Assembly (NCBI GenBank): GCA_015847255.1
Contig: JADLZK010013170.1
Location: 124,001 to 188,000 of the forward strand
DNA from: Hyparrhenia diplandra
Lineage: Eukaryota > Streptophyta > Magnoliopsida > Poales > Poaceae
Direction of reading: 5' to 3'
DNA: 64,000 nucleotides
This document shows, in pieces, positions 46,392 through 60,439 of this stretch. Position numbers and translations under genes: made by a program. Each line of letters opens with the position of its first letter. Position 1 is the stretch's first letter. The notes under the pieces were generated by a model, which had not been told where the DNA came from, did not search any database, and saw only the letters and a program-made list of their open reading frames with translations.

Positions 46392-47490
46392 TACGGCCGC
46401 CAGTGCGAGGTGTCCGTCACCATTGCTGCCGGACTGCATCGCGGTCGCTCCTCGGTTGATCCAGGGGCCCGTGGCGCGCCGTCAATGGTGATGTGCGGAT
46501 CCGCGGTCCGCGGCATGCCCTTCGATCGCGCACAGCGCAGGGGTGGACGGCGGTGGCTCACGACGCCGCGTCCTTCCTCCGCGCGGGCGGATCGGGCGTC
46601 GCCGAGTGCCCGGTGGATCCTAAGTTGCGGTGACTTGGCGTGGTGCGCGCGCCACCCTCTCCGTCCACCTCCTCCTCCACCGCCCGCCCGAGCTCCTCCG
46701 ACGGAGTTGGCCGGCTGGCCGGCCCGGCCCCGGCCGTTTTTTCGCCGACGGCCACTCCCCCCGGCCGGGCTTCGGAAGACCACGCGGGCCGATCTGCCGT
46801 GCTCGATTGAGCGATTGCCGCAATGCGATCCCGTGCCCCCCTCGATCCCGCGGCCGGGCGCCCGTGGGTGTGCGGATCCGGGGGTGTAGCAGGAGTCCAT
46901 GGGCGCCGATCCTCGCCGCTGCGTCTCCCCGCGGGTCGGCGGCCTCTGCAACTAGCGTGTGTCCTCCCCGAGCTGAACCGGGCGCCGCTTGATGTTCAAC
47001 AACCGGGTGAAAACCTAGCTCGGTTCTTTGGGCGACGGTATTGGCGCGATTGGCGCATCGTCGAAGTTCTTGTTCGTCGGGGCGGTCTTGGTCGAAAAGA
47101 CATTTTGTGTCTCTTCCGGCGATGGTGGCGTCTGCGGATGTCGATTTCCTTCTTGAAGGCATCATTTGGAGCACTTCCTTGCCACCGCCTGTATGGAGTC
47201 GGCTCGTTCTTTCGTGCCTCGCACGGATATCTTGAGGGAACATTTGCGGTGTGTTGAGCAAACCAAGAGCACACTCTCCTTGATGATTCAGCGATCGAAT
47301 GGAGGGTGGAAGCATATATTTTATTTGCTTTAGTTCTTTTGTCCATCTTAGGGACTGGTTACGCTCTTTTTATCTTTTTATGCTTTTTGCAATCTCTGTA
47401 ATAATTGGTCGTATGCGTCCACGGACGTAGATGTTTTTGGATGTTTTCATCCTTTATCTAAAAAAAAATATAAGGGTAGCATAGCAATGA
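46392..47490 (+). other. GC-rich block ending in an A-tail, possible non-LTR retroposon
   Basis: GC-rich sequence (46400-47000) grading into moderate composition and ending TTTATCTAAAAAAAAAT near 47470. Overall layout (GC-rich start, T-rich 3' part, A-tail) resembles the proven retroposon at 11751-12434. No target duplication or reverse transcriptase was found; plus-strand ORFs of 120-206 codons have no recognisable domain. Confidence 0.35.
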
Positions 47491-47658
47491 GTGACATATG
47501 GAAGGCGAGGATGACAACGGCGGTGATTCCCTTGAGGGAACTACGGACATTGTAGCTCTCGGTACAACCCTAAGCTCCCACGGCGGCGGCGATATCGGCA
47601 CACCTCATCGGTGAACACGTGGCGCTTTTTGCACGGCGGGGAGTCTGGCCGGTGTCCT

Positions 47659-47968
47659 AAGAGCAACTCCATTGGGGGCCCCTACATGGGCCCCTACCCT
47701 AAAATTTAAGGTTTTTAACAAAAAAATGAACTCCAATGGAGCCCCTATTTAGACTCCCATTTTTCATGCCACCCCAAATTATAACTTCGGGCCCCTAGAT
47801 CCGAAAGCCCCTATTCCCTCTCCCTCACGGGACCCACGCACCTTTTCCTCTCCATCCCGTCCGCTGGGCAAGACGGGTCCGGCCCGCACTGCCGCCCCCG
47901 CCGGCTTCTCGCGCGACATCACATCTGGCGCCCATTGGTGTCCCGAGCTCGACGCGTACTGCGGGTGG
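47659..47968. other. MITE-like fragment cut by the Athila-like LTR
   Basis: Contains GAGCAACTCCATTGGGG and, inverted nearby, ACTCCAATGGAGCCCC, words of a common grass MITE terminus. The sequence is interrupted at 47969 by the LTR start, so the other end would be beyond the right edge of the window. Confidence 0.4.
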
Positions 47969-49779
47969 TGTTGACGGTAGTTATTGTCAACTTTTACTAT
48001 GAAATAATAGAACATATGAGGGCAAGAACAAATAAAAGATAGGGTTTATACTAATGATTTCTACAAGTTTTGTATACACTTTCGTTTCTGGTGAACTCAC
48101 GGAAACCCCGGAAAATCGAGAGAGAAAAGAGGAGAAATCAAGACACCGAAGAAAAGAACCAAATGCAGGCGATTGGAGTAAATTCTAGGGGTCTACATGT
48201 GAAGAGAACACACCTCGCCAAAGCGGGGCCCACACCCTTCCAGGTGGGGCCGGGCGGCACGATGGGGGGTACGCCGCGCGGCACCCCCGGGTGGAGCCAC
48301 GTGTCCTGCTTCCGAAGCTTCATACAACCCGACCTATGGAGTTGATCTAGTCCGTCCAATCAAGTCGGTTTTGATCCAAAGGCCGAGATTCATCCTATGG
48401 GGCTATAAAGAAGAAGGCGGGGCTACCCACGAAACCCTAATTGATCTTCAAGATCGTAAACCTAAGTTCGGAGATCAAGTCGAGCCACAAACCCTAGTTC
48501 CTCCGAATAGTTCTAGATCTAGAGAGATTAGCTACTAGCAATAGATTAGAAGGAGGTCCAAGCATTGGAAGGCTTGAGCTTGATTCTCGTCAAAGGTGCA
48601 TAGGTACATTGTTATACTCTTTGATATATTTATATCTTTGGTATATTCATTACTCATTGATCATCTATGATATTGTTCTTTATCTTTATTATATCATCAT
48701 TTGCTTTGTTTATTGTTTGCTTTAATATGTCTAGTAGAGTTATTTATTTACTATGGATTACATGCTTAGGATTGTATAGCCCTCATCTTGTAACGTGCAA
48801 GATAGGTGTTATAACTTATGTAAGCGTGGTGCTTATATATGTTGTATCTGCAAATGCCCCCTATATGACGAGGTTTGGGGTAGTTTGTAGAGGTGACAGC
48901 TCTATTGAGTCTTCTATAGTCCTCCCTCTCCATATAGTTAACTTGTAGATCGTGTGTCGCGAAGAAGGTGAAGATCTCATTATTGAATCCTTCCTAGTTG
49001 ATGATCCTTAAGTTTGTTATGAAGTAATAAGCAAATTAGCTATGGTAACTAGATGTTTGCACTAATTAGAGTCTAGCAATAACATGTGATGATAGTTACA
49101 CATAAGTTTTCCTTATATTGCCACATGTGAGTCCTTAGACTAGAATATTACGTTGAATCTTTATCATTTCATGATGGCTTGATCCTGTATTTATTATTTA
49201 TCTTATTGAGCATTTATCATACATATATTTATCTTATTTATTATTATTTTATGTGACATTAACCCTGTTGATGAGTAGAAGCATTATCATTACTTGGTTA
49301 TAGACATTCCATGTATATATAAGGACTTTATTAGTATTAGCATTAAGTAGATTAATCTGTCTTCCTAGTGGTACGACATCCCTTACTCATTAAAATGCTA
49401 CAATGGTATAGATTATTACGTAAAACTTGCGAGTCCTTCTATATTTCGTTATCTTATTCTATTCTGCCTAGTCATATCATTTCATGCCATATTATACTTT
49501 ATAGTTGCATAAGTGGACTGACAACCCGCTTGACTAGAAGTATAGGTTATTCTTTGACTAGTGTATAAGTGGCTTTATGATTGTTATAATACCCGGCCTT
49601 GTTTGGGGTCATTGCTTGTATAGCAGCGTCGCCTAGTTTTAGCGGAGTAATTCTCAACGGCGCGTTACTTTTGCTATGCTAGTGTGTTCGCCTAGTTCCA
49701 TTCAAGTACAAACATTCTTGGCCCGTAGTATTTGAAGTGCTAGAGAGCTATATTAGTAATGTCGTTAGCGGTGTCAACA
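47969..49779 (+). repeat. 5' LTR of the Athila-like element
   Basis: 1811 bp, begins TGTTGACGGTAG and ends GGTGTCAACA (TGTTGA/TCAACA ends). Carries a plausible promoter (GGGGCTATAAAGAAG, about 48399-48413) and the sequence repeated at 62670 onwards. Confidence 0.88.
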
Positions 49780-49787
49780 AGCATTTT

Positions 49788-49800
49788 TGGCGCCGTTCCG
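49788..49800 (+). other. Primer-binding-site-like sequence
   Basis: TGGCGCCGTTCCG just inside the 5' LTR matches, with small changes, the TGGCGCCGTTGCCGGGG primer site typical of Athila/Tat-type Gypsy elements. Confidence 0.65.
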
Positions 49801-50423
49801 AAGTGAAGACATCAATCTACCTAGTGCATGTATTTTTGATGCATTAAAGACATTCAACTTGCTTAGTGCATACCTTCTAAATCTCTTTGGAAGACATTCA
49901 ACTTTCTTTTTGAAGATTTTAAAGCTTACTTGATGCATATCTTCTAGATGCATGGAGGACATTCACTTTCTTACTACATATCTTTCCGGCTCTAAGGAGG
50001 CATTCAAGTAGATTCCCTAGAAATCTTGGTATTGCCTTACGCATGGAATTAGATAAACCAATAATCTTCTACTCACAACAGCTTCACTCTTTTGTTTTGT
50101 TTTATTTTGATCATTTTATTTCAGGTTAATGTATGCAAAGTGCTACGCTTCCAAATAATTTTCTCGGTGACCCGAGAAAAGTTAATCGGGACGGCAAAGA
50201 GAAAAAGCTCAGGAAGGCACACAAAGAAGTTTAGGAAGACCAACATCGAAGAAGAGAAGCTTAGCATCGACTTTGAAGCTATGGCTAACAAAAGTCTACG
50301 CGAATTCTCTGCTCCGACCACCAACAACATCCATACTTTGGATCTACGGTTGATGTTGGAGAGAATAACCGAGCTTAAGCTGCACTCATCACTATGGTGC
50401 AAGCTAGTCAATTACGTGGGAAG

Positions 50424-51937
50424 TGTTGGTATTTGTTAGCTTCTGAGAGAGATAGATCATAGCGCGCGGATGTCAAGTGAGCATTTCACCCGGGAAGGGT
50501 TTTAAATATCGAATCCACGAGGAAGATATGATAAGCAATTCATTTGATTAAGGGCAGTGATAGAAGACTAATGAGATTCGGTGGTTTAGCATTTACTTAA
50601 ACGGGGGTGAGCCAATAAAAGATAATAATGATAAGGTATATAAGGCGGTAGAGGTGCACGTGGTGAACAATAGGATAAGATTAATTCCTAGTTAGATTAG
50701 GATTGGATTTAGGACAAATGGGGCAGTTCTTATGTAGTATACAAAAGAATTTACGAAGTGGAAATAAGCAGGCATAGCATAAGATCATATATAAATCAAA
50801 ACCATAAATAAAAATGTGTACCCGAAGATTACTTAAGAAAATCAAGAACGAAACAAGATAATCCCAAGAACCATTATCGACTAGTCTTATACACGGGGGA
50901 GGATTGCAAAGGACTCAATAGTCTTTGTCACCACTACGATCTACCACACGACCCGGCATATAAGGTGAATCCGCAAGTAAATTATATCTAAGCACCATGC
51001 TTACATACTCTCTACTACCTAGCATATGCGCATAATATACTAGGAGCTCTACGAATAAGTACTTGAATTACCATGAATAATGACTATATCAAATATGCTA
51101 TGACTAGAATAAAGTGTAAGTAAATTAATTGCATACATAATAATGAAATAGCACGAAGGTGTATGAGAACAATAATTATATTGAACCATAGTGTAACTTA
51201 TCGATCGAACCGGAGCATACACTCTCTCTTCTTTAAACCTGACTTTCTATCTAAACTAGGCTCTAGATTAGAGCTATGAATTAGCTATCCTATCTCGTGG
51301 TGTCTCCTCTTCTTCTCCTGTCTTGGCTCTTCCTTGATCTACTTCTTATTGAACGTGAAGCTTTAGATCAACTTGGATTGAATTGACTTGAGGGGTCTTG
51401 GGCTGTTTATATATGGGTCTTCCTCTGTCTCTTCAACTTCAACAGGCGATGTGGTATTAATCCTTGAATCATCCCGCACTTCTACCGTCGCCCTCGGATC
51501 AAACCGACCATAATCATACGGATTATATTGCATCTTGGAGGCGGTTGAGGAAGCTTCGAAGAGGAGATTGATTGGCGGCGAGGCGGGCCGATCGGCCTAA
51601 TAGTTGGGCGATCGGCCCGAGTGGGGCCCACTGGGTCCCGCGATGCGTCGTGTCTTTCGGAGTCTTCTAGATGATGTATTTTCGGGTTTTGGGACTCTTT
51701 GACGTCGGGTGTATTCTGTAGCCTTTCGGACTTGTCTCGGAGTTGGATTGCGTTGCGTTACGTCGGGCGTATGCCACGTCATTTCTGTTATTTTTCTGTT
51801 AAGTCCCTGCAAATCACAACTTTACCAAAACTCATGGAAATCATTAGTAGAAACCCCTAATAAGGTTATCTAATTATATTTTAATTCTTTTCCATGAAGT
51901 GTTGATGCATAAAAATATGAGTTAGTGAGCATCAACA
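50424..51937 (-). repeat. LTR of nested element (left)
   Basis: Differs from the right LTR by scattered substitutions and short indels, several in runs of C, G or A (for example GTACCCGAAG against GTACCCCGAAG). Confidence 0.92.
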
Positions 51938-54900
51938 AACTCCCCCAAGCTTACCCTTTGCTAGTCCCTAGCAAAGCTATATGCTATAGTAGGATCGGGA
52001 GTTGCTACTACGCTTTCATACCTCCAAAGTAATTGTGTTTATCAGAAATAAATTCTCCTCTTAACAAGATTGCTCATACATTTTACCATGGGGCGTAGCC
52101 TTTTCACAAATCATAAGCAAGATAAAACAATCAAGTTAAGTACCATGTCTCAAACTCTTTGATCAACTATCATCACGGGGTTTTGCATTATTTTTCAAAA
52201 GAAAACTTCGAGATCCTATGTATGACCCTCTTAAGTAAATAGTACGTAGTGAAGTGGCGGATGTAGTAGGACATACATAGTGGGATGATAGTGGTAAAGG
52301 AATGAGGATGAAAGGTAGTAATTAGCCTTTAGCCTTTTCTAGTATATATTTTTTTTTTTTTTCAAGCATCTTGGACTATATCTCTCTTTCTAAAAATTGC
52401 TAAGACTGGGCCATCCATTCTTGGAGAGGTGGGCTTTTCCCAGGACTTGTGTCCATTTTTCTCTCTCCTTAGAGATGTGGGCCCTACTCACCCTCGGACA
52501 CGTGTCCATTATTCATCTCTAAATATATTTTTATTATTTAGGGAGGTAGGCCCTTCTCGCCTAGTATGACTTTTTGTCAGTTACTCTCCCTCTCTTGTCT
52601 CACTTTTCTCTCTGAATATTTATTTTTCTTTTCTTTCCTTTTTTTTTTTTTTTTATGAATGTAGCCCAGAATCTAATTGGCATAAAACGTTGAGAGAGAC
52701 ATATCCAAAATTGCTAGAATTTATTATTATTATTTTTTTTTATAATTATGGCTAGCGGCTTGATGGAATATGGGGAGGCGTACTTACGGATTAGAAGAAG
52801 CGTATTTGGTGGAGTGGGATATTTTAATGCGAGTGACAAACTCTCAAGGGTCATATCTAAGGAACTCATCATGTAATATTTTATAATTTTTAAAGATAAA
52901 AACCAGGGATCAAGTATCTCTAAGAATATGATAAGCAAAAGTAGCTCAACTTTTCATGCACTATTATCTTTCAATGCTAAGACTCGGATTAAGCATGTGC
53001 TTCCCACAGTGTTGGGTTTAGAGCAATTTAAGCATTTAAAGCTTTGGGAGAATCTAAGTCCAAAGTGTAAGTACTTTTAAGAGGAATTAAGGCGGAGCAA
53101 CTATTCATCATTTCCAAGCATATGTCATCAAGGTCATAATTAAAGAAAAGAGAGCTAACTCGCGAACTTCTAATATTTATTGGACTCTTAAAACTAATAT
53201 TTTTATTTAGGACTCATTAACTCTAAGCAAAATATACTAACTAGCTAATATTTAAAATAGATAGGATAATAATACTTATCGTGATAACTGAGGGTGCTCT
53301 CCCCAAGCTAGATCTTGAAGTAGTCTTTTTTATTCGTCCTTGGAACTTGTTCATCTCGGGGTTTTTCCTTAAATGTTCTCCCCTGCAAATATTAATTTCG
53401 CACATACCCGAAGGAACAAATTCTAGGATTATGTTGTGAGCCTTCATGTGCTCACTTCTTTTTGATTTTTAGAAAAACGTGTGGACCTTCATGTGCCCAC
53501 ATTTTTTTTTTTTTGAGAATTTTTCTATGCAATAGAGATGCTAATGTGAAAACATATGAGTGCAATATTTTTGTATTTTTATTTTTATGCCACCACAGCA
53601 AGGGGTGCTTGCATGGGGCTTTTAAGGAAATGATGCAAATGCAGCAAACATAATTTTATGATTTTCTAATGCAGGTTTTTAGAAAAGTAAATATGCTTAA
53701 AGGAAACATGCTAATTGAAATATGCTATGCAGAAAATTAAATATGCGAGATAAATACCGAGTTATCTCTCGGTGAGAATTTCGAGTACTTACTCGTGGCG
53801 TCTTTGTCATCTATGGAATCTCGTCGGGATGTCGGTAATGCAGTGCGGTGCCTTCAATGATCTCGATGAGTAGCAAGATGAGGTAGCCGACGGTGTTTGA
53901 TCGCTGACGCTGGTGGTGGTAGGTCTTAGAAGGTGTACTCTTGTTGTCTCCCTTGGTAGGCGTGTTCTTCTTTCTTCCTCCAAGCTTGTTTCTTCGGTGG
54001 AGACCTTTTTGGAGTGGCTGGTTCGGCGCACTTGGTTGGTGGGAGCTGGGTGGACTTTTCTTGAATCTTCTTTATGTCTCCTTTGTCCATCAGCTCCGTA
54101 TCCCACTTGTAATTTCTCCGCGTCTTGTTCTTTTTAGGCTTGCTTGTCTGATCTTGAAGTTGCATCTCTTGGGATTGTGATCCCGAGGATGGTATCACCC
54201 ATGTTCCTTGCTTATTGTGCATGTTGTAGGCAGGATATTAACTGGCGCAAAGTGTGTCCTGCTCACAAAGTCAAGGTAGAGATCAAGTGCATGGGCTCTG
54301 CTGGTGGGAAAACACCAACAAAACCAAAATTGTATTCATCCTACTCTAACCTTGAGCATATATAACCATGGTAGCATAATGTGTTTCATTTATTTGTGAC
54401 AAAGGTGAAAAGATCAGACGACGGGTATGAATGTGGCTTTTATAACATAGCAAACTAAAAGTGTAGAGAAAAATAAAACTAGAGAGACAAGGGTAAGAAC
54501 AACCAAGAGCTAACATGTTGAGCTATTCAGATTAATCCAAGTGAGGTTGTGAGCTAACATATTTAACTCCTTAGTAAGTATGCCATGATTAGAGTAAAGT
54601 TTTATCGATTAGGACACTTACCACGAAGATGTTACCTTTATTGTAGAATCATGGCAAACATCGTAACACCTCATGATGGTTCTCTCATGGTATGTATGGT
54701 AGTTGAGTGTCTTGTCCTCTCTTCATTTTTTTACGTGTCGGAACGGCGGGTCCGAGAGGAGGGAGAGCCTTGTCGGATCATCTTTTAGTGGAATTGGTCT
54801 TCCTCCCCAAGCTCAAACTCTGTGTCACTTTCGGCGCTTAAAGTCGGGGTTGATTTGTTCATCATCTCCTTGAGTGTGTTGTGACTGTCGGTCTTTGATG

Positions 54901-56461
54901 GAATCTAGTTGTGTTCGTCCTCTCCCTTGTACCAATCCATTTTCTCTCTTTTTTTTTTTTTTTTTTTAATTGGCCCGAGGGATGAGGATGCCGACAGCCA
55001 ATTTATCCTCCTTTGTCAATTCTTCTTCATCTTCCTTTATTTCTGGTTGACGAAAGGATGCTCATTTGTGATGTAAACTTGGAGTCCCTCCTTGATTAGC
55101 TTTGTCCTCTAATGACGTGGTGTGGAGTGTTCTTCTTAATGATGTGTAGCACATCGGTCGTCTTGATGATCGAGGGAGAAACCTCATTGGTGACATCCTT
55201 GTCCTCCATGGTCTCGAGGGCATTATTGTGACTTCTCTTTTGTCTTGGCCCGTCATTGATTGGAGTGCGTTCCTACGGTGTATTTCTTGTTGTAGGTGAT
55301 GAGAGCAAGCAAGTCTTTGATAAGATGATGCAGGTTGACGTTGATCCTGCTTCTCTTTTTTGTAGTGGAAGTGGTTGTGAGGTAGGTCCATGAACATGGC
55401 CACCCACTTTTCTTTCAAACAGATTAGTGGACATATACCCGAAGGATAGCAATGATATTGAAAATAGGGTTATTGTCCATATAATTTATTTGTGCTAACA
55501 TAATGATGGTTCTTTTTAAAAACTTAGCACGATTATATAAATTTGTTTTTATTTTTATTATTTATTATTATGAAGCGGTTGCACTCAAAGCGTGGCTAAG
55601 GCAAAGGTTACTTGCGACAAAAGACAAATTGAGTATTTTAGGCACTTACAGTTCGTCCTTTTCGTAAGGAGTGAGTTGAGTCTTCTTTTGTGCGAGTTGT
55701 TGGAGTTCATTACATATCTTGCGTAAGCTAATCTCTTTTCCCAAATTGGATTTGATAATTTTTCTGAGGGGGTTAGTCTCACAAAGATAACAGAATCTAC
55801 TAAAGTATACTATCGGTCCAAAAATCAACCTAGACATAATGTCCAACTCAATTTAAGAAGGCAATTTAATCTAAACACCATGTTTAATTTAAAAGCCTTT
55901 AGAAATAAAATCGACACACCTTGCGGTTTAGTAAATCAAACTAAACACCATGTTTAACTTGAGCCATGAAAATAAATTATGCATCATGTCTAAGGTGTAT
56001 GAAGATATTTCAAAACTTAAGCATACTATAGTAAACAAAGGCAAAGGCAGCATAAAGGTTTTATAGAGATGAAGGGATATGATCATGATGAGACTAATAT
56101 GATTTTAAAAGTTTAAAAACCTTCTCACATTCGATCATATTTTACCTTTACTCACAAAATAGAATTTGTGAGTTGTGCGGCTTCTTTATTCGTCACTTGA
56201 ATTCTTATGACGACGACACGGGCAGAGTTCCAATGTTAATGGTTTATGAAGTTCAGGTACTTCGGATTCTCCTACCGTCTGGTAAACCGAAAATATTAAT
56301 CAATTACCCCGCATAAGATAGACTAATAGACAATACACGGGTAATTCTGTTTCGTTTTAAGCAGAGGTGCTAAGTAGCAAATCCACACTTAATATTCATC
56401 TATCAATAATCAAAAAGAAGAGCTATCAAAATCTTCCCTAACAACGGCGCCTTTAAATGCT

Positions 56462-57971
56462 TGTTGGTATTTGTTAGCTTACGAGAGAGATAGATCGCAA
56501 GCGCACGGATGTCCGGTGAGCATTTCACGGGAAGGGTTTTAAATATCGAATCCACGAGGAAGATATGATAAGCAATTCATTTGATTAAGGACAGTGATAG
56601 AAGACTAATGAGATTCGGTGGTTTAGCATTTACTTAAACAGGGTGAGCCAATAAAAGATAATAATGATAAGGTATATAAGACGGTAGAGGTGCACGTGGT
56701 GAACAATAGGATAAGATTAATTCCTAGTTAGATTAGGATTGGATTTAGGACAAATGGGACAGTTCTTATGTAGTATACAAAGAATTTACGAAGTGGAAAT
56801 AAACAGGCATAGCATAAGATCATATATAAATCAAAACCATAAATAAAAATGTGTACCCCGAAGATTACTTAAGAAAATCAAGAACTAAACAAGATAATCC
56901 CAAGAACCATTATCGACTAGTCTTATACACGGGGGAGGATTGCAAAGGACTCAATAGTCTTTGTCACCACTACGATCTACCACACGACCCGGCATATAAG
57001 GTGAATCCATAAGTAAATTATATCTAAGCACCATGCTTACATACTCTCTACTACCTAGCATATGCGCATAATATACTAGGAGCTCTACGAATAAGTACTT
57101 CGAATTACCATGAATAATGACTATATCAAATATGCTATGACTAGAATAAAGTGTAAGTAAATTAATTGCATACATAATAATGAAATAGCACGAAGGTGTA
57201 TGAGAACAATAATTATATTGAACCATAGTGTAACTTATCGATCCGTAACCGGAGCATACACTCTCTCTTCTTTAAACCCGACTTTCTATCTAAACTAGGC
57301 TCTAGATTAGAGCTATGAATTAGCTATCCTATCTCGTGGTGTCTCCTCTTCTTCCTGTCTTGGCTCTTCCTTGATCTACTTCTTATTGAACGTGAAGCTT
57401 TAGATCAACTTGGATTGAATTGACTTGAGGGGTCTTGGGCTGTTTATATATGGGTCTTCCCTGTCTCTTCAACTTCAACAAGCGATGTGGTATTAATCCT
57501 TGAATCATCCCGCACTTCTACCGCCGCCCTCGGATCAAACCGACCATAATCATACGGATTATATTGCATCTTGGAGGCGGTTGAGGAAGCTTCCCGAAGC
57601 GGAGATTGATTGGCGGGCAGGCAGGCCGATCGGCCTAATAGTTGGGCGATCGGCCCGCAGTGGGGCCCACGGGTCCCGATGCGTCGTGTCTTCGGAGTCT
57701 TCTAGATGATGTATTTTCGGGTTTTGGGACTCTTTGACGTCGGGTGTATTACGTAGCCTTTCGGACTTGTCTCGGAGTTGGATTGCGTTTGCTACGTCGG
57801 GCGTATGCCACGTCATTTCTGTTATTTTTCCGTTAAGTCCCCGCAAATCACAACTTTACCAAAACTCATGGAAATCATTAGTAGAAACCCCTAATAAGGT
57901 TATCTAATTATATTTTAATTCTTTTCCATGAAGTGTTGATGCATAAAAATATGAGTTAGTGAGCATCAACA
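56462..57971 (-). repeat. LTR of nested element (right)
   Basis: Partner of 50424-51937; the 5' LTR in the element's own (minus) orientation, next to the PBS-like site. Confidence 0.92.
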
Positions 57972-59154
57972 GGAAGGCACATGAAGATGCAAGTGCCCAT
58001 TTACAACATTTTCTCGAGATCCGCGGCACCTTCACGATCAAGGGAGTGACACGTGATGCCACCGCTTCGCTTTTTCCCGTTCTCGCCGCTTGGAAAGGCC
58101 AAACGGTGGTTCTATGCTAACAAGGAGAAGAACAATACTTGGGACCACTTTGCTCGACCAACTTCCTCACCAAGTTCTTTCCTACCGGCAAGACTAATGC
58201 CTTGCGTGGGAAAATATCAAGCTTTCAGTAACAACATGATGAGTCATTTCCCGAAGCTTGGGAACGTTTTCAGGACCTGATATCAGAGTGTCCTCATCAT
58301 GGGATGGAGGACTAGCTGTTGATGCAGACATTCTATCACGGGCTCACTACTAGCACCCGTGAAACAATGGACGCTGCTGCTTGAGGAGCATTCCTAGCTC
58401 TTACGCACCCCAACGCTACTACACTCGTTGAGAAGATGGCTTTCAACCAGAGTTGGAATGAAGAACGTACTGCTACTCGGAAGAGAGGTGGAGTCCATCA
58501 ACTTAAAGAGGTGGACATGCTATCAGCAAAGCTAGATTTGCTGATGAAGAAGCTGGAGAACCAAGACTATGAGAAGAGAGAGGTCATGCATGTCAATGAC
58601 GCTCTCATGACTTGTGAAGAATGCGAAAGCTTTGGGCATTCTGGGAAGAATTGTCCAGAACTTATGGAGGATGTACACTACATCAACAACAGCAACAACT
58701 TTCGTCCTCAACAATCTCAAGGGTGGAACCAACAATAGAGGCCAAACTACTCAGGTAACTACTCAGGTAATTACCAAGGTAATAACTTCAATCAACCTCC
58801 TTTAAGAGAGTTACTTGCTGGTCAGTCTAGACTTATTGAGCAGATCAATAAGAAGGTCATAACCAATGACAAAACCTTAGACACAATCAGTACTAGGCTA
58901 GACACCTTTTCCACTGCCATGAAGAACCAGCATAGCTTTAACAAGATGCTAGAGTCACAACTTGCTCAGTTGGCCGCTGATGTTCCCCCATTAGAATCTA
59001 ACAAGATCCCAGGCCAGCCAGAAGAGTTAGAGTCTGCAAACCTTGTCGATATTTTTAATGCAGGCTATCATCAAGACTCTATGAAGAAAGGATGGAGGCA
59101 TGAGTCCATGCCAATAAAGAAAGGAGATTCAGGAAGACCGGCCATCACTATTTA

Positions 59155-59523
59155 GATTGGGCCGCACGCATTCAACAATGCTCTGTGTGACCACGGATCC
59201 AGCATTAATATAATGCCAAAGGTAATTTATGATAAGATCCATGGTGCTCCTTTATTATCCACAACCATGTGCTTGCAGCTTGCAGACCAATCAATCATCT
59301 ACCCTAAGGGCATCCTCGACGACATTTGCCTACGAGTTGGCAATTCGTTCGTGCAAGCAGACTTCGTCATCCTCGACACAGGAGGAGATGACAGATCAAC
59401 CATCATATTGGGCCGACCATTCTTGACGACGGCCAAAGCTATCATCTATCTTTGCTCAAGCAAAGATGCATTTCAACATCAAGGGGAGAAGGGAGACCTT
59501 CCACTTCAAGAACAAGATGCATG
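59155..59523 (+). pseudogene. Retropepsin-like segment 1
   Basis: Aspartic-protease-like region of the element: CDHGSSINIMPKVIYDKIHG, then CLQLADQS, FVILDTGGDD and IILGRPFLTTAKAII. The usual D-(T/S/F)-G of the active site is read as D-H-G here. The frame is open across most of it. Confidence 0.7.
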
Positions 59524-59749
59524 AGTACCCTGCTCATCCTCAGTATAGCCCCGAGATTGAACAACTTGTCAAGAAGAATGATCCTAGCTACAGAAGAAGG
59601 AAGAACAAGAAGAAGCAGTCTCAGAACATGAACATGATCAATGCGGTCTACTCGAGAATGGGACTACGGCGCTACTTCACCATATCGCCAAAGATGGAAG
59701 ATCCGGGTAACCCCGAGATAGACATTTCAATTCATCGGCTAACCTTCAC

Positions 59750-60070
59750 GAATACCATCCGTGACACAGGCTCGAGGAGTCAACATCATGCCTAAGGTAA
59801 TCTATGAATTTATATTTGGTAAACGACCCTGTATGAAACATATACGCAATTTGCAGATGGCGCGAACCCGGTCTTACGAGGAGGCCGAAGGCATAGCTAG
59901 AGATGTACTGTCGGTCGGGACCACCGTACATGCAGACTTTATGGTCCTAGACATGCAAGATGAAGACATCAATGCACCCATTGTGCTAGGAAGACCATTC
60001 TTGAACACGACCCGGCGCAACCATCTACATGAACACCGGAGAAATCAACTTCCGGTTTCCTACGTAAGCG
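59750..60070 (+). pseudogene. Retropepsin-like segment 2
   Basis: A second protease-like segment directly downstream: RDTGSR, then in a neighbouring frame VNIMPKVIYEFIFG, later DFMVLDMQDED and IVLGRPFLNTT. It repeats the order of segment 1 (NIMPKVIY ... ILGRPFL) with a DTG triad but a frame change next to it. Not a simple duplication, since sequence identity outside the motifs is low. Confidence 0.65.
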
Positions 60071-60439
60071 GTACATTGTTATTTCGAAATTACACCGATT
60101 ATGAAGAATGTAGAGAGTCTCGCAATAGAAGGAGACAAAATGCTCGTCGCAACCGATGACGTCCCAAAGTCCAATGAAGAATGGGGAGAGTACGCGCGGC
60201 GGCAAAGATCAACCATAGAAGTTTGATGGGAAGATTGGACCAACAACCTTGAAGAGGTACACAATAAAGAAGAAGAGAAGGTATAGGAATAGGTAACTCC
60301 ACCCCGCACCTAAACCAACCAAGAAGGTATGGAAGAAGAAGGAAAGTTCACCATCGGAACCGGAACCGTCCTCTCCTTCTAAGGTAACTTCCCCAGAAGC
60401 TTCAGTTCAAACTGACATACCATGGGAGTAACTCCTAAG

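Larger units (their letters stand above)
50424..57971 (-). mobile_element. Nested non-autonomous LTR retrotransposon of related family
   Basis: LTRs 50424-51937 and 56462-57971 (about 1.51 kb, nearly identical) with plus-strand ends TGTTGGTATT and GCATCAACA. A perfect GGAAG duplication occurs at 50419-50423 and 57972-57976. It is minus-oriented: the inverted polypurine tract (CTCCCCCAAGCTTACCC) is next to the left LTR and an inverted PBS-like AACGGCGCC lies near 56443-56451. The 4.5-kb interior has no recognisable gag or pol; small minus-strand ORFs (around 53900-54220 and 55062-55418) are lysine/arginine-rich. Interior stretches such as the GGGGAGAGCACCC(T/A)CAGTTA region match the outer element, showing common ancestry. 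Confidence 0.9.
50284..59154 (+). pseudogene. Gag remnant of the Athila-like element, split by a nested element
   Basis: The first part (50284-50423, around MANKSLREFSAP) and the second part (57977 onwards) flank the nested element, which inserted at the LRGK/AHEDAS point of the capsid region. Recognisable further on: HLQHFLEIRGTFTIKGVTRD (58001), FPFSPLGKAKRWFYANKEK (58073), KEVDMLSAKLDLLMKKLE (58506), a CCHC zinc knuckle CEECESFGHSGKNC (58610-58655), and the conserved region ending in IPGQPEELESANLVDIFNAG (59005-59065). Several frame changes and stops show it is not translatable as one protein. Confidence 0.85.
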
